From the NCBI GenBank assembly GCA_012798455.1, contig JAAZNC010000064.1:1-48841 (forward strand): a stretch of DNA of 48,841 nucleotides. Direction: 5' to 3'. Both the position numbers and the translations under genes were made by a program. Each line of letters starts with the position of its first letter. The first letter of the stretch is position 1. The notes beneath the pieces are model-generated. The model saw only the letters and a program-made list of their open reading frames with translations, did no database searches and was not told where the DNA came from. The stretch comes from Chloroflexota bacterium. Its GTDB lineage: Bacteria; Chloroflexota; Anaerolineae; Anaerolineales; Anaerolineaceae. Below are positions 18,544-27,249 of the stretch, piece by piece.

Positions 18544-19536
18544 CTACACGCTCTTAAATGGAATGCCTAGTGATGAAGGAGCCGCGTTACGTTTTTTCCC
18601 TTTCGGGGAAAAAAATTTATAGAGCGATCGTGGTAAGGTGCAAATCAATGTATCGAACCATTCAGTATTCTTTATGTTCACGATCAAGAGGGTCAGGATC
18701 ATCAAAGGGAAAGGAGCAACCTGCAGCACTTGAGAAGGTACCGAAGTCAGTCTGGTTTGCAGCACCAGCCCCAACCAGCGCAGAAGTTCAAATAAATAGG
18801 CACCCAAGGCGACCCGTATTGGATTCCAGCCACCAAAAATGGTAATAGCAAGCACGATCCAGCCAATGCCATCCAAACCAGTCATGGAACCGTTCCAGCC
18901 CGGTTTCAACCCGAGTGAATAGACGGGTCCAGCTAACCCCACCAGTGTGCTGCCGAACACCGTATAGATAGCGCGCACTTTATTGACATCAATTCCGCGT
19001 GCATAAGCAGCCTCAGGTCGCTCTCCCACCGAGCGCACAATCAACCCCAATCTGGTACGCCACAACCACAACATAGCAAGTACAATCAGGAACAAACTCA
19101 GATAAACCATAATAGTATGATCAAAAAATAACTTGCCGATATACGGGATATCTTTCAAAAGCGGTATCGCTTGGGTACGCAACACAGGTGCACTCACTCC
19201 CATGAAATCTGTGCCGAGAAAATAAGACAGATCACGACATAAAAAAGCCAACACCAACCCCACTGCTACCTGGGATTGGCGCAAGGTGATACTGCAAAAG
19301 ATCAATATCAAACCAATGAATGCACCCACTATCATACCTGCCAGATAACCAGCCAACAGACTCCCTGTTTCATAGGCTGCGGCGAACCCCGCCATGGCAG
19401 ACAGCAAGATGACACCATTCACAGAAAGATTCAACATTCCTGATTTCTCTGTTAAAGTTTCACCGATGGCAGCGATCACGATGGGTGTCGCCGAAGCGAT
19501 CACTCCCGCCAAACCAACCAGAATATCATTTTCCAT
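18544..19536 (-). CDS. BMP-type nucleoside ABC transporter, permease 2
   Basis: A 330-aa integral membrane protein with about nine helices, related to YufQ/NupQ and to the branched-chain amino acid (LivM-like) permease fold. The central GLIVRSVGERPEAAYARGI loop is the conserved ATPase-contacting region of this family. It overlaps the partner permease gene by 11 bases. With the ATPase and the BMP lipoprotein it forms a complete importer for nucleosides or purine bases, the usual substrates of this class. Confidence 0.92.
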   Translation of the reverse strand: MENDILVGLAGVIASATPIVIAAIGETLTEKSGMLNLSVNGVILLSAMAGFAAAYETGSLLAGYLAGMIVGAFIGLILIFCSITLRQSQVAVGLVLAFLCRDLSYFLGTDFMGVSAPVLRTQAIPLLKDIPYIGKLFFDHTIMVYLSLFLIVLAMLWLWRTRLGLIVRSVGERPEAAYARGIDVNKVRAIYTVFGSTLVGLAGPVYSLGLKPGWNGSMTGLDGIGWIVLAITIFGGWNPIRVALGAYLFELLRWLGLVLQTRLTSVPSQVLQVAPFPLMILTLLIVNIKNTEWFDTLICTLPRSLYKFFSPKGKKRNAAPSSLGIPFKSV

Positions 19537-20605
19537 CCGTGGGAATCCCTTTCTTTTCTGTTAAGCGCTGCTTGATGCCATTCATGATCAAAAAAAACAA
19601 CACAAAAGCAGCCTGCAAAACTCCCGAAAGTGTTGAATCAAGATGTAAATCGATGGGCAATTGGATACCACCAATATTGAGAATAGAGAATAAGTAGGCA
19701 ACTAGCAAAGCACCAAAAAAATTATTATTTGCCAGCATAGCTACCAGCATCGCAAGAAAGCCATAGCCAGATGAGATGGATGGGATCAGACGATGATACA
19801 CCGCCACCACTTGTAAAGTTCCAGCCAATCCGGCAATCCCACCACAGAGAAGCATCGCTTGCATCATCACCATGTTCGTGCGGATGCCCATCAAACGGGC
19901 AGCTTCCAGGTTCTTGCCAACCGCTTTAACCTGGATACCAAAGCGAGTTTTCTGCATGAGGAAGATCAAGCCCGTGAAAATCATCACCACCAGAATCAAC
20001 GACCATATACTCAAGCGATAACCCGGGATGGTTGCCAGCCACAAGCGCTGGTCAAATGGTTCCGTACCACTCATCGAACCCACACCAGGGCGCTTCCAGG
20101 GACCAAAAATCAACCATAATGAGAGAGCGGTGGCGACAAAATTTAATCCCACTCCCGCAAAAATCTCGCTTACTCCCCCATACAAACGTAAAATTCCGGT
20201 CAAACTTGCCCACAGCATCCCACCCAACATTCCAAACAGGGACGAGAGAACAATGATCAAAATAGGATGCAACAGCGAACTTTCCAGCATACGCATCATC
20301 CAGGTGGTAAAGATAGCACCCAACATGATCTGCCCTTCCACACCCAGATTCCACAATCCAGCTGCAAACGTCACAAGCAAAGCACCCGCAATCAGCGATA
20401 AGGGTGCCCAGACCACCAAGCCATTGGCAATCTTGACACTATCTCCAAAAGCACCCTGCAACATTTTTTGAAAAGTCAAGCCAGGTTGAGCACCTACCAG
20501 CAACAAAACCAAGGAGGTAAAAATAAGAGCCCCAACAAACCCTGCCAACGAAAATAGAGTGGAGGAAGAGAATTTCGATAATATGGCTTGCAAGATCTTT
20601 TTCAT
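19526..20605 (-). CDS. BMP-type nucleoside ABC transporter, permease 1
   Basis: The 359-aa protein has about ten hydrophobic segments and the conserved cytoplasmic loop GIQVKAVGKNLEAARLMGI, as in YufP/NupP. It is the first of two permeases and overlaps the ATPase stop by 4 bases. It forms the membrane channel of the nucleoside-type importer together with the following gene. Confidence 0.92.
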   Translation of the reverse strand: MKKILQAILSKFSSSTLFSLAGFVGALIFTSLVLLLVGAQPGLTFQKMLQGAFGDSVKIANGLVVWAPLSLIAGALLVTFAAGLWNLGVEGQIMLGAIFTTWMMRMLESSLLHPILIIVLSSLFGMLGGMLWASLTGILRLYGGVSEIFAGVGLNFVATALSLWLIFGPWKRPGVGSMSGTEPFDQRLWLATIPGYRLSIWSLILVVMIFTGLIFLMQKTRFGIQVKAVGKNLEAARLMGIRTNMVMMQAMLLCGGIAGLAGTLQVVAVYHRLIPSISSGYGFLAMLVAMLANNNFFGALLVAYLFSILNIGGIQLPIDLHLDSTLSGVLQAAFVLFFLIMNGIKQRLTEKKGIPTDGK

Positions 20606-22083
20606 TGCCAGCCTTCCCCACCAATTAAGGCACCAAGTTTTTCTGAATCCAACTCCTGTGTTTGATAGGGAGTGGAAATCTTTCCACTGAAGAACACCAG
20701 AATGCGGTTACTGAATCGCAGCAATTCATCCAAATCAGCAGAAGCAAACACGATGCTGGTTCCATCCTGGCAACGCTGATGCAATTTATCCCACATCCAG
20801 TTGGTGGATTCAATATCCAACCCGCGAGTAGGGTTTTCAAGCAGCAGCAATCTGGCGTTCTCTTTCAACATGGCTAATAAAAGACGTTGTTGGTTGCCAC
20901 CCGACAATTCCTCAGCAAAAGAATCTTGAAAGCCGCGAATGGCATAATCTGCAATCTTTTCTTGAGTGGTAGTTTCTGCTTGAGCAAAGTCTAATTTGAA
21001 TCGATCGGATTGGTGTGTTAAAATGAAATGCTCTTTTAATGTCATTCCTTGAACCAGCCCTTCTTCCATCCGGGTGGCTGGCATGAAATAAATTCCAGCT
21101 TGATGAAACCAATGAGACAATTTTCCAGTCAGATCATCCTCCCCACAAGCAATCTTTCCTGCAACGACTTTTTCTAATCCAGCCAGGGTGCGTAAAAACG
21201 TTTTTTGTCCGGATCCTTCCATACCTGCTAAACCAATGATCTCACCCCGGTAGATCTGCAAATCCAACGGATTGGATAAGAAACGCGCATCCTTGAAAAC
21301 CAGCTCCCGTAAATCGATCTGTGGAACAGTCGAAGAAACATCTGTATTGATCTGGAACACCAGATTCTTACCGAACATCATTTGAATGAGTTCAGATGAC
21401 CCACAGGGAATGGATACTTCCCCGACCAATCTGCCCTGCTTCAACACAATGGTACGCTGGCAAAGTTCGTTCACCTCGGCCAGTTTATGAGTGACAAAAA
21501 TGATGGATTTACCCAAGCGGGTAAGTTGTTTTAATAAATCGAACAATTGCGTTTTTTGCTGCGCACTGATACCGGTAGTAGGTTCATCCAGAATGATCAG
21601 TTCCGATCCATGGACCAGCAGGCGCAGGATTTCCAACTGCTGGCGTTCACCCATGCTCAAATCACCAACATAATCGGAAAGGTTAAAATGAAAACCAAGG
21701 GATTTTTGAACTTCTGTGATCGTATTTCGAAAGGTTGCTTTTTTAATGAACAATCCTTTTTGCTGACCCAGATAAAGGTTATCAAAGATGGTCATGGTCG
21801 GGAAATCCAGAGGATCCTGTGAAAGCATGCCTATACCCGAGTTCAATGCTTCATCCGCAGAAGTGACCTGCACAACTTGATCATTGATAAGAACACTGCC
21901 GGCATCTGCATGCAGCAACCCCGCCAGAATCTTCATCAAGGTGGTCTTGCCCGCTCCATTTTCTCCTAAAATTCCCAATATCTCACCGGATTCAATCACC
22001 AGTGAAATATCATCATTGGCATGCACCTTACCAAACGATTTATGAATATGTTGTAGTGCTGTTTTCATCGATTTAAATAGCAA
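20602..22083 (-). CDS. BMP-type nucleoside ABC transporter, duplicated ATPase
   Basis: At 493 aa this is a tandem two-domain ATPase of the ribose/YufO type. The first half has Walker A GENGAGKTT, signature LSMGERQQLEI and Walker B LIILDEP. The second half has a degenerate Walker A (GMEGSGQKTF, lacking the GKS/T lysine position) and signature ELSGGNQQRLLLA. One competent and one weakened site is usual for this subfamily. A strong 13-bp hairpin separates it from the upstream BMP lipoprotein gene. Confidence 0.93.
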   Translation of the reverse strand: MLFKSMKTALQHIHKSFGKVHANDDISLVIESGEILGILGENGAGKTTLMKILAGLLHADAGSVLINDQVVQVTSADEALNSGIGMLSQDPLDFPTMTIFDNLYLGQQKGLFIKKATFRNTITEVQKSLGFHFNLSDYVGDLSMGERQQLEILRLLVHGSELIILDEPTTGISAQQKTQLFDLLKQLTRLGKSIIFVTHKLAEVNELCQRTIVLKQGRLVGEVSIPCGSSELIQMMFGKNLVFQINTDVSSTVPQIDLRELVFKDARFLSNPLDLQIYRGEIIGLAGMEGSGQKTFLRTLAGLEKVVAGKIACGEDDLTGKLSHWFHQAGIYFMPATRMEEGLVQGMTLKEHFILTHQSDRFKLDFAQAETTTQEKIADYAIRGFQDSFAEELSGGNQQRLLLAMLKENARLLLLENPTRGLDIESTNWMWDKLHQRCQDGTSIVFASADLDELLRFSNRILVFFSGKISTPYQTQELDSEKLGALIGGEGWQ

Positions 22084-22117
22084 GAAGGGAAAAACCCTTG
22101 CTTGTTTTTCCCTTCTT
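22082..22117 (-). terminator. Attenuator hairpin between BMP lipoprotein and ATPase genes
   Basis: AAGAAGGGAAAAA (22082-22094) is perfectly complementary to TTTTTCCCTTCTT (22105-22117) with a 10-base loop. Read on the minus strand, it follows the lipoprotein stop by about 15 bases and could end part of the transcripts, keeping the binding protein more abundant than the membrane parts. Confidence 0.65.
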
Positions 22118-22131
22118 ATTCTAGTTCATTC

Positions 22132-23358
22132 TTATTCGGCTGGGGTGCTCAACCCAACCATGCCTTCCAACAACTGTGGTAAATACCAGACCTGAAGATC
22201 AGTGGCAACTTCGCCATCAGCCAGGAATGTTGAACCATCCTGTAGATTGAGAGGACCGGTCCAAAGATTAAGACCACCAGCCAGAGCGGCGATGAAATCA
22301 TCCAACTTGGCAGAGTTTTCCTCAGTTAATGCAGCGCCTTTCACAAAACCGACTGCAGAGGTATCTTTATTGTTGATATCAGTCCAATCTGGAGCGACAA
22401 AATCCCAACTTGGTTCGAAATTGCCGTCTTTGGCAGCAGCGATTACTGCTGCATAACTTGGTCCCCAATTGAAATAGGGAACGCCCAGGCATACGTCGGC
22501 AGCCGCTTCACAGGCACCTTCGAAATCGTAAGGAATGGCAAACACGGTGCTGCCTTCATCACTGAATTTCTTGGCTTCGGTCAATGCTTCGGTGGTATCA
22601 ATGCCAGATATGACCACATCAAAACCTCGATTGAAGAAATCATCCGCAACCTGAGTTGGGTCAGAAGTGACGCCGGGGATGTTGAACCAGAAACCGATCC
22701 ACTTTACTTCGAATTCGAGATCAGCAGGATCTTTCTCTGCGACATTTTCCCAGCAGTATTGGGCACCCAGATAAGCGGAAGCTGCTAAGCGACGGGTCTC
22801 TTCATTGATCAATGGACCCAAGTAAGCGATCTTGCCGGTGGTGGAAGAAAGAGCCGCCGCACAACCCGCTATTTCCTTCCCGTATTCCATACGACCCATC
22901 ACATTAGAAAGGTTGGGTAAATCTCGATAATCTTTCCCGTCCTTCCAGGCTCCATCGCCGGATGTCTGGATCACCACGATATCAGGATGAGCAGCAGCAA
23001 ATTCACGCGCGCTATCTTTCATATCATCAGAACTGAAAATGATAGCTTTAGCGCCTTTGGCAAGCAGTTCTTCGGCTAATTGTGCAGGTGTGGTTCCAGG
23101 GCGGTCAGCAGTATTCACTTTATCAATGTAGACCATTTCCGTTCCGGGGACATTTTCTTCAATATATAATCCACCGTCATAATTTGCCTGACTCCAACCC
23201 TTGTCGTTATAAGCGCCGACCATCAGCAGCCCAAAAACGAAATTCTCGCTTCCCTCCGCAGCCGCTTCTGGTTCGCTTGCTTTTGTGGCACATGCGGTTA
23301 ACACCAACGTAGTGATGACCAGCACGGCAACAATCGTTTTCAATCTATTTGATTTCAT
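22132..23358 (-). CDS. BMP-family nucleoside-binding lipoprotein
   Basis: The annotated start is the ATG at 23358 (MKSNRLK), with a GGAGGAG ribosome binding site; upstream codons back to 23475 would overlap the promoter. The 408-aa product has a lipoprotein signal ending in lipobox LTAC (Cys23) and a PBP1/BMP domain (FVFGLLMVGAYNDKGWSQANYDGG). Homologues bind purine nucleosides and are lipid-anchored outside the membrane. It is the first gene of a long minus-strand string that runs through the importer, ThrC, the PLP enzyme and the hydantoinase. Confidence 0.93.
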   Translation of the reverse strand: MKSNRLKTIVAVLVITTLVLTACATKASEPEAAAEGSENFVFGLLMVGAYNDKGWSQANYDGGLYIEENVPGTEMVYIDKVNTADRPGTTPAQLAEELLAKGAKAIIFSSDDMKDSAREFAAAHPDIVVIQTSGDGAWKDGKDYRDLPNLSNVMGRMEYGKEIAGCAAALSSTTGKIAYLGPLINEETRRLAASAYLGAQYCWENVAEKDPADLEFEVKWIGFWFNIPGVTSDPTQVADDFFNRGFDVVISGIDTTEALTEAKKFSDEGSTVFAIPYDFEGACEAAADVCLGVPYFNWGPSYAAVIAAAKDGNFEPSWDFVAPDWTDINNKDTSAVGFVKGAALTEENSAKLDDFIAALAGGLNLWTGPLNLQDGSTFLADGEVATDLQVWYLPQLLEGMVGLSTPAE

Positions 23359-23463
23359 TTTCTCCTCCAATTGGTATTTAAAATTAAAGACCTGTTGATA
23401 GTTCGATAGCGCACCTCTCCTCCTAAATTGATATTTCGTAAAAAACACGAAACCCAATTCGGC

Positions 23464-23492
23464 ATTGTACATCAACAGGTCTTATTATTCAA
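23464..23492 (-). promoter_or_regulatory. Promoter of the BMP transporter gene string
   Basis: On the minus strand TTGAAT (23487-23492) and TACAAT (23464-23469) are spaced by 17 bases, about 105 bases before the lipoprotein start codon. It lies just downstream of the carbamate kinase gene and adjoins a palindrome at 23492-23505. Confidence 0.6.
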
Positions 23493-23505
23493 TTGTATAG
23501 ACAAT
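23492..23505. promoter_or_regulatory. Candidate operator at the BMP transporter promoter
   Basis: ATTGTATAGACAAT has 5-bp inverted arms (ATTGT/ACAAT) around four bases and touches the -35 box. On the minus strand it reads ATTGTCTATACAAT, sharing ATTGTC and ACAAT with the core of the large palindrome at 28678-28708. A common regulator, possibly the GntR protein at 26.5-27.2 kb, is inferred. Confidence 0.45.
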
Positions 23506-23506
23506 C

Positions 23507-23529
23507 TTTTAAGGTAAAAAACCTTAAAA
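23507..23529 (-). terminator. Hairpin after carbamate kinase
   Basis: TTTTAAGG (23507-23514) pairs with CCTTAAAA (23522-23529) with a 7-base loop, directly after the carbamate kinase stop. No clean T-run follows on the minus strand, so termination efficiency is doubtful. Confidence 0.4.
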
Positions 23530-23532
23530 TTT

Positions 23533-24489
23533 TTAATCCGGCACGATAACTGTTCCGGTCTCACCTTTCAAAGCGCGTCCAATATTCTCTGGGTTGGTGA
23601 TGATGGCTTTCTTACCACCGGCTTCAAGATACCAGATGATAGCCTGCATCTTAGGAGCCATGGAACCCTTAGCAAAGTGAGTTCCATCAGCTAAATACTG
23701 CTTGGCTTCGGAAAGGGTCATATGGTCGATATCTTTCTGACCTGGCTTCCCGAAATTCAAGGCAACCTTTTCTACCGCAGTGGAGATCAAGAACAGATCA
23801 GCGTTGATCGCACGAGCAAGAAGGCTGCTGGCATAATCTTTATCGATCACCGCTGCGGTCCCGATAAATTCATGATCACCTTTATCGATCACCGGGATGC
23901 CGCCACCACCGACGGTGATGACGATCACCCCTGCATCGATCAGGTCTTTAACTGCATCCAGTTCGACTACTTCTTGCGGGATGGGAGAAGCCACCACACG
24001 CCGCCAACCACGTCCGGCGTCTTCAACCACATTCCAACCCAGGTCTTTTTCCTTCTGCTTGGCTTCCGATTCTTCCATGAAACCACCAATGGGTTTGGAA
24101 GGATTTTTAAAAGCAGTATCGTTCTTGTCAACCAATACCTGGGTGATAACTGTGGCAACCGGTTTCTTGATCCCACGACGATATAGCTCATTCTGAAGGG
24201 TTTGCTGTAAAGCATAACCGATGGCACCCTGGCTATCGGCACCACACACATCCAGGGGGACCTCGTGCATACCATCCGTTTTATGTGCGATCTCAGAGCG
24301 GCGCAGGATGAAACCAACCTGTGGGCCATTTCCATGCCCAATAGCCACATCCCAACCGGACTCGATCATATCGGCAATATGGAAGGTGGTCTCCTTGGCT
24401 GCTTCATATTGACTTTCGACTGTAACATTATTTTTATCCTTGATCAGTGAATTACCACCGATCGCAATGACTGCTACTTGTTTTTTCAT
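23533..24489 (-). CDS. arcC: Carbamate kinase
   Basis: The 318-aa protein is full length for carbamate kinase, starting with VAVIAIGGNSLI and containing GHGNGPQVG near residue 53 and the GGGGIPV motif near residue 193. It makes ATP from carbamoyl phosphate and ADP, releasing carbamate. It is the last gene of a run containing two carbamoyltransferases, a typical arrangement for fermentative energy recovery from ureido compounds. E. coli YqeA holds the same place beside YgeW. The start has only a weak GGGAT ribosome binding site. Confidence 0.95.
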   Translation of the reverse strand: MKKQVAVIAIGGNSLIKDKNNVTVESQYEAAKETTFHIADMIESGWDVAIGHGNGPQVGFILRRSEIAHKTDGMHEVPLDVCGADSQGAIGYALQQTLQNELYRRGIKKPVATVITQVLVDKNDTAFKNPSKPIGGFMEESEAKQKEKDLGWNVVEDAGRGWRRVVASPIPQEVVELDAVKDLIDAGVIVITVGGGGIPVIDKGDHEFIGTAAVIDKDYASSLLARAINADLFLISTAVEKVALNFGKPGQKDIDHMTLSEAKQYLADGTHFAKGSMAPKMQAIIWYLEAGGKKAIITNPENIGRALKGETGTVIVPD

Positions 24490-24504
24490 ATGTGATTCAT
24501 CCCA

Positions 24505-25485
24505 TTATCCCATCGTCAATGCCATGACTGCTTTTTGTGCATGCAGCCGGTTTTCTGCTTCATCAAACACCACCGAATGTGCTCCATCAATCACGCCATC
24601 GGTCACTTCAATATTTCGATCAGCAGGCAGGGGATGCATATAGATAGCATCTTCCCTGGCTAATTCCATGCGCTTTTCATTGGTAATCCAGCCAGAATAC
24701 TTCTTGGTGATCTCAGCACCCTTTTCCGGATCGGCAGTATACACCAATGGGCCCCAGGATTTGGCATATACGATATCAGCATCTTTAAAACCTTCATCCA
24801 TATCGTGAACCACCTCAAAGTTGGTACCATACTTCTTGGCCTGTGCTTGAGCTTGTTCCATAATCTCCGGCATCAGGGCAAACTCTGGGGGATGAGAAAG
24901 GGTCACATCCAACCCAAAACGCGGCATTTGCAAGATCAAACTTTGCGGAACCGAAATTGGCTTGGAATAAGAAGCGGCATATGCCCAAGAAACCACTATC
25001 TTCTTTTTGCGCAGATCACGCCCTTTTTTCTCCATGATGGTCATCAGGTCCGCCAAACACTGGAAGGGATGGTAGATTTCACACTGCATGTTGAGTACCG
25101 GTACACGGGAAGCCTCAGCCACCAAATTCAAGTAACGATTTCCTGTTCCCCAGTCAACATGGCGAATGGCAATGCCATCAAAATAACGGCCAAAGATATC
25201 ACCGATTTCTTTTTCGGTATCCCCATGGGCAATCTGGGTCGTCTTGCTCTCGATGAAAGCGGCATGCCCACCCAACTGTGCCATGCCAGCTTCAAAGGAA
25301 CCGCGTGTGCGGGTGCTGCTGAAGAAAAACAACATAGCGAGCACCTTATCACGCAGATAAGCATGCGGTTCGTTCAGAGCACGCTTGCGCTTCAAGTCCC
25401 AGGCGACATCCAACACAGTCTCCACTTCTTCTTTGGTGAAATCGAGATCGCCGATCAGATCTCTACCGTGCAAATTCGTTTGCAT
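24505..25485 (-). CDS. ygeW: YgeW-like carbamoyltransferase
   Basis: This 326-aa transcarbamylase has the carbamoyl-phosphate motif STRTR (residues 57-61), HPFQ (139-142) and a YgeW-like middle region (SWAYAASYSKPISVPQ) followed by MHPLPAD. The last motif and the KSWGP stretch resemble the knotted YgeW/UTCase branch, not ornithine carbamoyltransferase. The acceptor substrate of YgeW enzymes is not settled from sequence. It is followed 15 bases later by carbamate kinase, which supports a catabolic, carbamoyl-phosphate-forming direction. RBS AAGGAG supports the start. Confidence 0.82.
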   Translation of the reverse strand: MQTNLHGRDLIGDLDFTKEEVETVLDVAWDLKRKRALNEPHAYLRDKVLAMLFFFSSTRTRGSFEAGMAQLGGHAAFIESKTTQIAHGDTEKEIGDIFGRYFDGIAIRHVDWGTGNRYLNLVAEASRVPVLNMQCEIYHPFQCLADLMTIMEKKGRDLRKKKIVVSWAYAASYSKPISVPQSLILQMPRFGLDVTLSHPPEFALMPEIMEQAQAQAKKYGTNFEVVHDMDEGFKDADIVYAKSWGPLVYTADPEKGAEITKKYSGWITNEKRMELAREDAIYMHPLPADRNIEVTDGVIDGAHSVVFDEAENRLHAQKAVMALTMG

Positions 25486-25503
25486 ATTTTCTCCTTATAA
25501 AAT

Positions 25504-25527
25504 GGGCGGGAAGATATGGTCCCGCCC
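25504..25527 (-). terminator. GC-rich intercistronic hairpin
   Basis: GGGCGGGA (25504-25511) pairs perfectly with TCCCGCCC (25520-25527) across an 8-base loop, between the two carbamoyltransferase genes. On the minus strand it is followed by ATTTTAT, so partial termination or mRNA processing is possible. Confidence 0.55.
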
Positions 25528-25536
25528 CGAATAACA

Positions 25537-26490
25537 TCATTCCGTTGCTCCCAAAACAGAAGCAAGAATGGACATGCGCATTACCACACCATTGAAAGCT
25601 TCTTCCCAATAACGGGCGTGACGGGTGCCATCCACATCAGGAGGAAGCTCATCCATACGGGGCAGAGAGTGTAAAATGATAGAATCAGGTTTGGCTTTCT
25701 CTCTAAGCAGCTGGCGGGTGACCTTGTAGTTATCAGGGGTCAATCCTTTATCAGCAGAAGCTTCCTGGCGCGCCTTGGTGTAATCTGGTTGGACGACCGG
25801 TTCCATGTAGATCACATCCGCTTTATCAATCACATCAGCCACATGTTCCGCTTCATGATAAACCAGGTTTTTGGAATCCAATTCTTTTTTAAAATCGTCG
25901 GTCAGGGACATATCAGGTGGTGAAACATAATACACTTCGGTATCAAATTGAGTCAATGCATAGGAAATGGAATGCATGGTGCGCATACGCATATCTCCGA
26001 TACACAAGAAGGTAAGTCCATCTATAGTGCCCAATTCATTCCAGATGGTGTAAAGGTCGGTCAATACCTGGGTAGGATGTTCCCCCCAGCCATCACCGGC
26101 ATTGATGATCGGCACACTTGCCCATTTAGCAGCTTCTGCTGGAGCACCTTGTTGAAAATGGCGCATGACTATGGCATCACCATAATATTCAAGCATATGC
26201 ACGGTATCTTTGATGGATTCCTGGTACCAGTCTCCAGCGCGGGTCATTTTAGCATCAGAAAAACCGGTCACATGACCACCCAGACGGTGCATGGCAGCCT
26301 CGTGCGCCAAACGGGTACGGGTGCTGGGTTGGTAAAAAGCAGTTACCAGGGTTTTCTCTTTAAGCAGATCCGTATTCTTGCGGCTGCGCGCGATCTCGTC
26401 CATTTCGAGGGCAACCTCGAACAGACGGAAGAATTCCGATCGCTCAAAATCTTTCAGAGATAGAATATCTCTTCCCATAAAACTTCTCAT
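25537..26490 (-). CDS. Aspartate-carbamoyltransferase-like enzyme
   Basis: The 317-aa protein has PSTRTR (residues 55-60), GDGWGEHPTQ (132-141) and LHSLPR near the C terminus, the standard PyrB-type active-site set. No regulatory PyrI gene or other pyrimidine-synthesis gene is near. Instead it lies between a GntR regulator and a YgeW-like paralogue plus carbamate kinase. That context suggests either a catabolic transcarbamylase acting on another acceptor or a relocated biosynthetic PyrB. The loop that usually reads VTRIQKERF is MEPVVQPDYTKARQE, which fits an altered acceptor site. Confidence 0.8.
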   Translation of the reverse strand: MRSFMGRDILSLKDFERSEFFRLFEVALEMDEIARSRKNTDLLKEKTLVTAFYQPSTRTRLAHEAAMHRLGGHVTGFSDAKMTRAGDWYQESIKDTVHMLEYYGDAIVMRHFQQGAPAEAAKWASVPIINAGDGWGEHPTQVLTDLYTIWNELGTIDGLTFLCIGDMRMRTMHSISYALTQFDTEVYYVSPPDMSLTDDFKKELDSKNLVYHEAEHVADVIDKADVIYMEPVVQPDYTKARQEASADKGLTPDNYKVTRQLLREKAKPDSIILHSLPRMDELPPDVDGTRHARYWEEAFNGVVMRMSILASVLGATE

Positions 26491-26512
26491 TTCGAACCTC
26501 CAATAATTTTTT

Positions 26513-27235
26513 TTATTTTTGGGCTACTTTTCTAACAATATGAAAATCAAAAAAACCGGGCAAAAAATAGCTGTAGGTGTGGGTGACGATCTGATCGGCA
26601 ATATCATAAATATCCGATTCAAAGAACAGAAGCGGAGCTCCACGTTGAACCTGTAATTTATGCGCGATCTTACTGGAAGCTGCCACCGAATCAATACGAG
26701 TCTTGGATTGAATCAATACCGGGTTGCCCCGTTTCAACAGCCAATCCAATACCGATCCGTCAAATCCCTCTATCAGATCGTTTTCATCGATGATCCTATC
26801 TGGCAGGATATCCACCAGATAGGCAATCGGGCGTTCACCGGTATCGATGGTGCGGTCAATCTGAATGACCTTGGTCTTCATTGGAAACGGCAATGCAGGT
26901 TCACCATTCTTTTCAATTTTAAAGCGCTTGACATCGAATTCACCCATACGCACTTTCAACCCGATCCTTTCAGATAAGGTTTCAATACTCTCTAGTACCT
27001 CCAGTCCTCCTTCAAATGTTTTTTGTTTCCCAACTACAAACGTTCCCTGACCCTGTCTGCGACGGATCAGCCCTTGAACCTCGAAGGTTCGCATGGCTTC
27101 ACGCAGGGTGGAACGAGAGACACCCAAGTCTTTGGCAAGTTGGGGTTCAGATGGTAATTTTGCCCCGGCACTCTTACCGTTAATGATGCGTTCGAGTTCT
27201 ATTTGTAAACGCTGAAATGGTTGTGAATTTTGCAA
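26513..27235 (-). CDS. GntR-family regulator with UTRA domain
   Basis: The 240-aa protein has an N-terminal winged helix (LPSEPQLAKDLGVSRSTLREAMRTFEVQGLIRRRQGQGTFV spread over residues 27-67) and a HutC-type UTRA ligand domain. It starts at a TTG codon with AGGAG six bases upstream; no better start is in frame. It sits between the 8-oxoguanine-deaminase-like gene and the carbamoyltransferases, so it probably regulates this nitrogen-catabolic region through the ATTGTC palindromes at 28678-28708 and 23492-23505. That assignment is inference. Confidence 0.88.
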   Translation of the reverse strand: MQNSQPFQRLQIELERIINGKSAGAKLPSEPQLAKDLGVSRSTLREAMRTFEVQGLIRRRQGQGTFVVGKQKTFEGGLEVLESIETLSERIGLKVRMGEFDVKRFKIEKNGEPALPFPMKTKVIQIDRTIDTGERPIAYLVDILPDRIIDENDLIEGFDGSVLDWLLKRGNPVLIQSKTRIDSVAASSKIAHKLQVQRGAPLLFFESDIYDIADQIVTHTYSYFLPGFFDFHIVRKVAQK

Positions 27236-27249
27236 TATACACTCCTGGT

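Noticed and set aside
24805..25500. 231-aa open frame on the plus strand
   Set aside because: Antisense to the YgeW-like carbamoyltransferase with STRTR and HPFQ motifs; no independent support.
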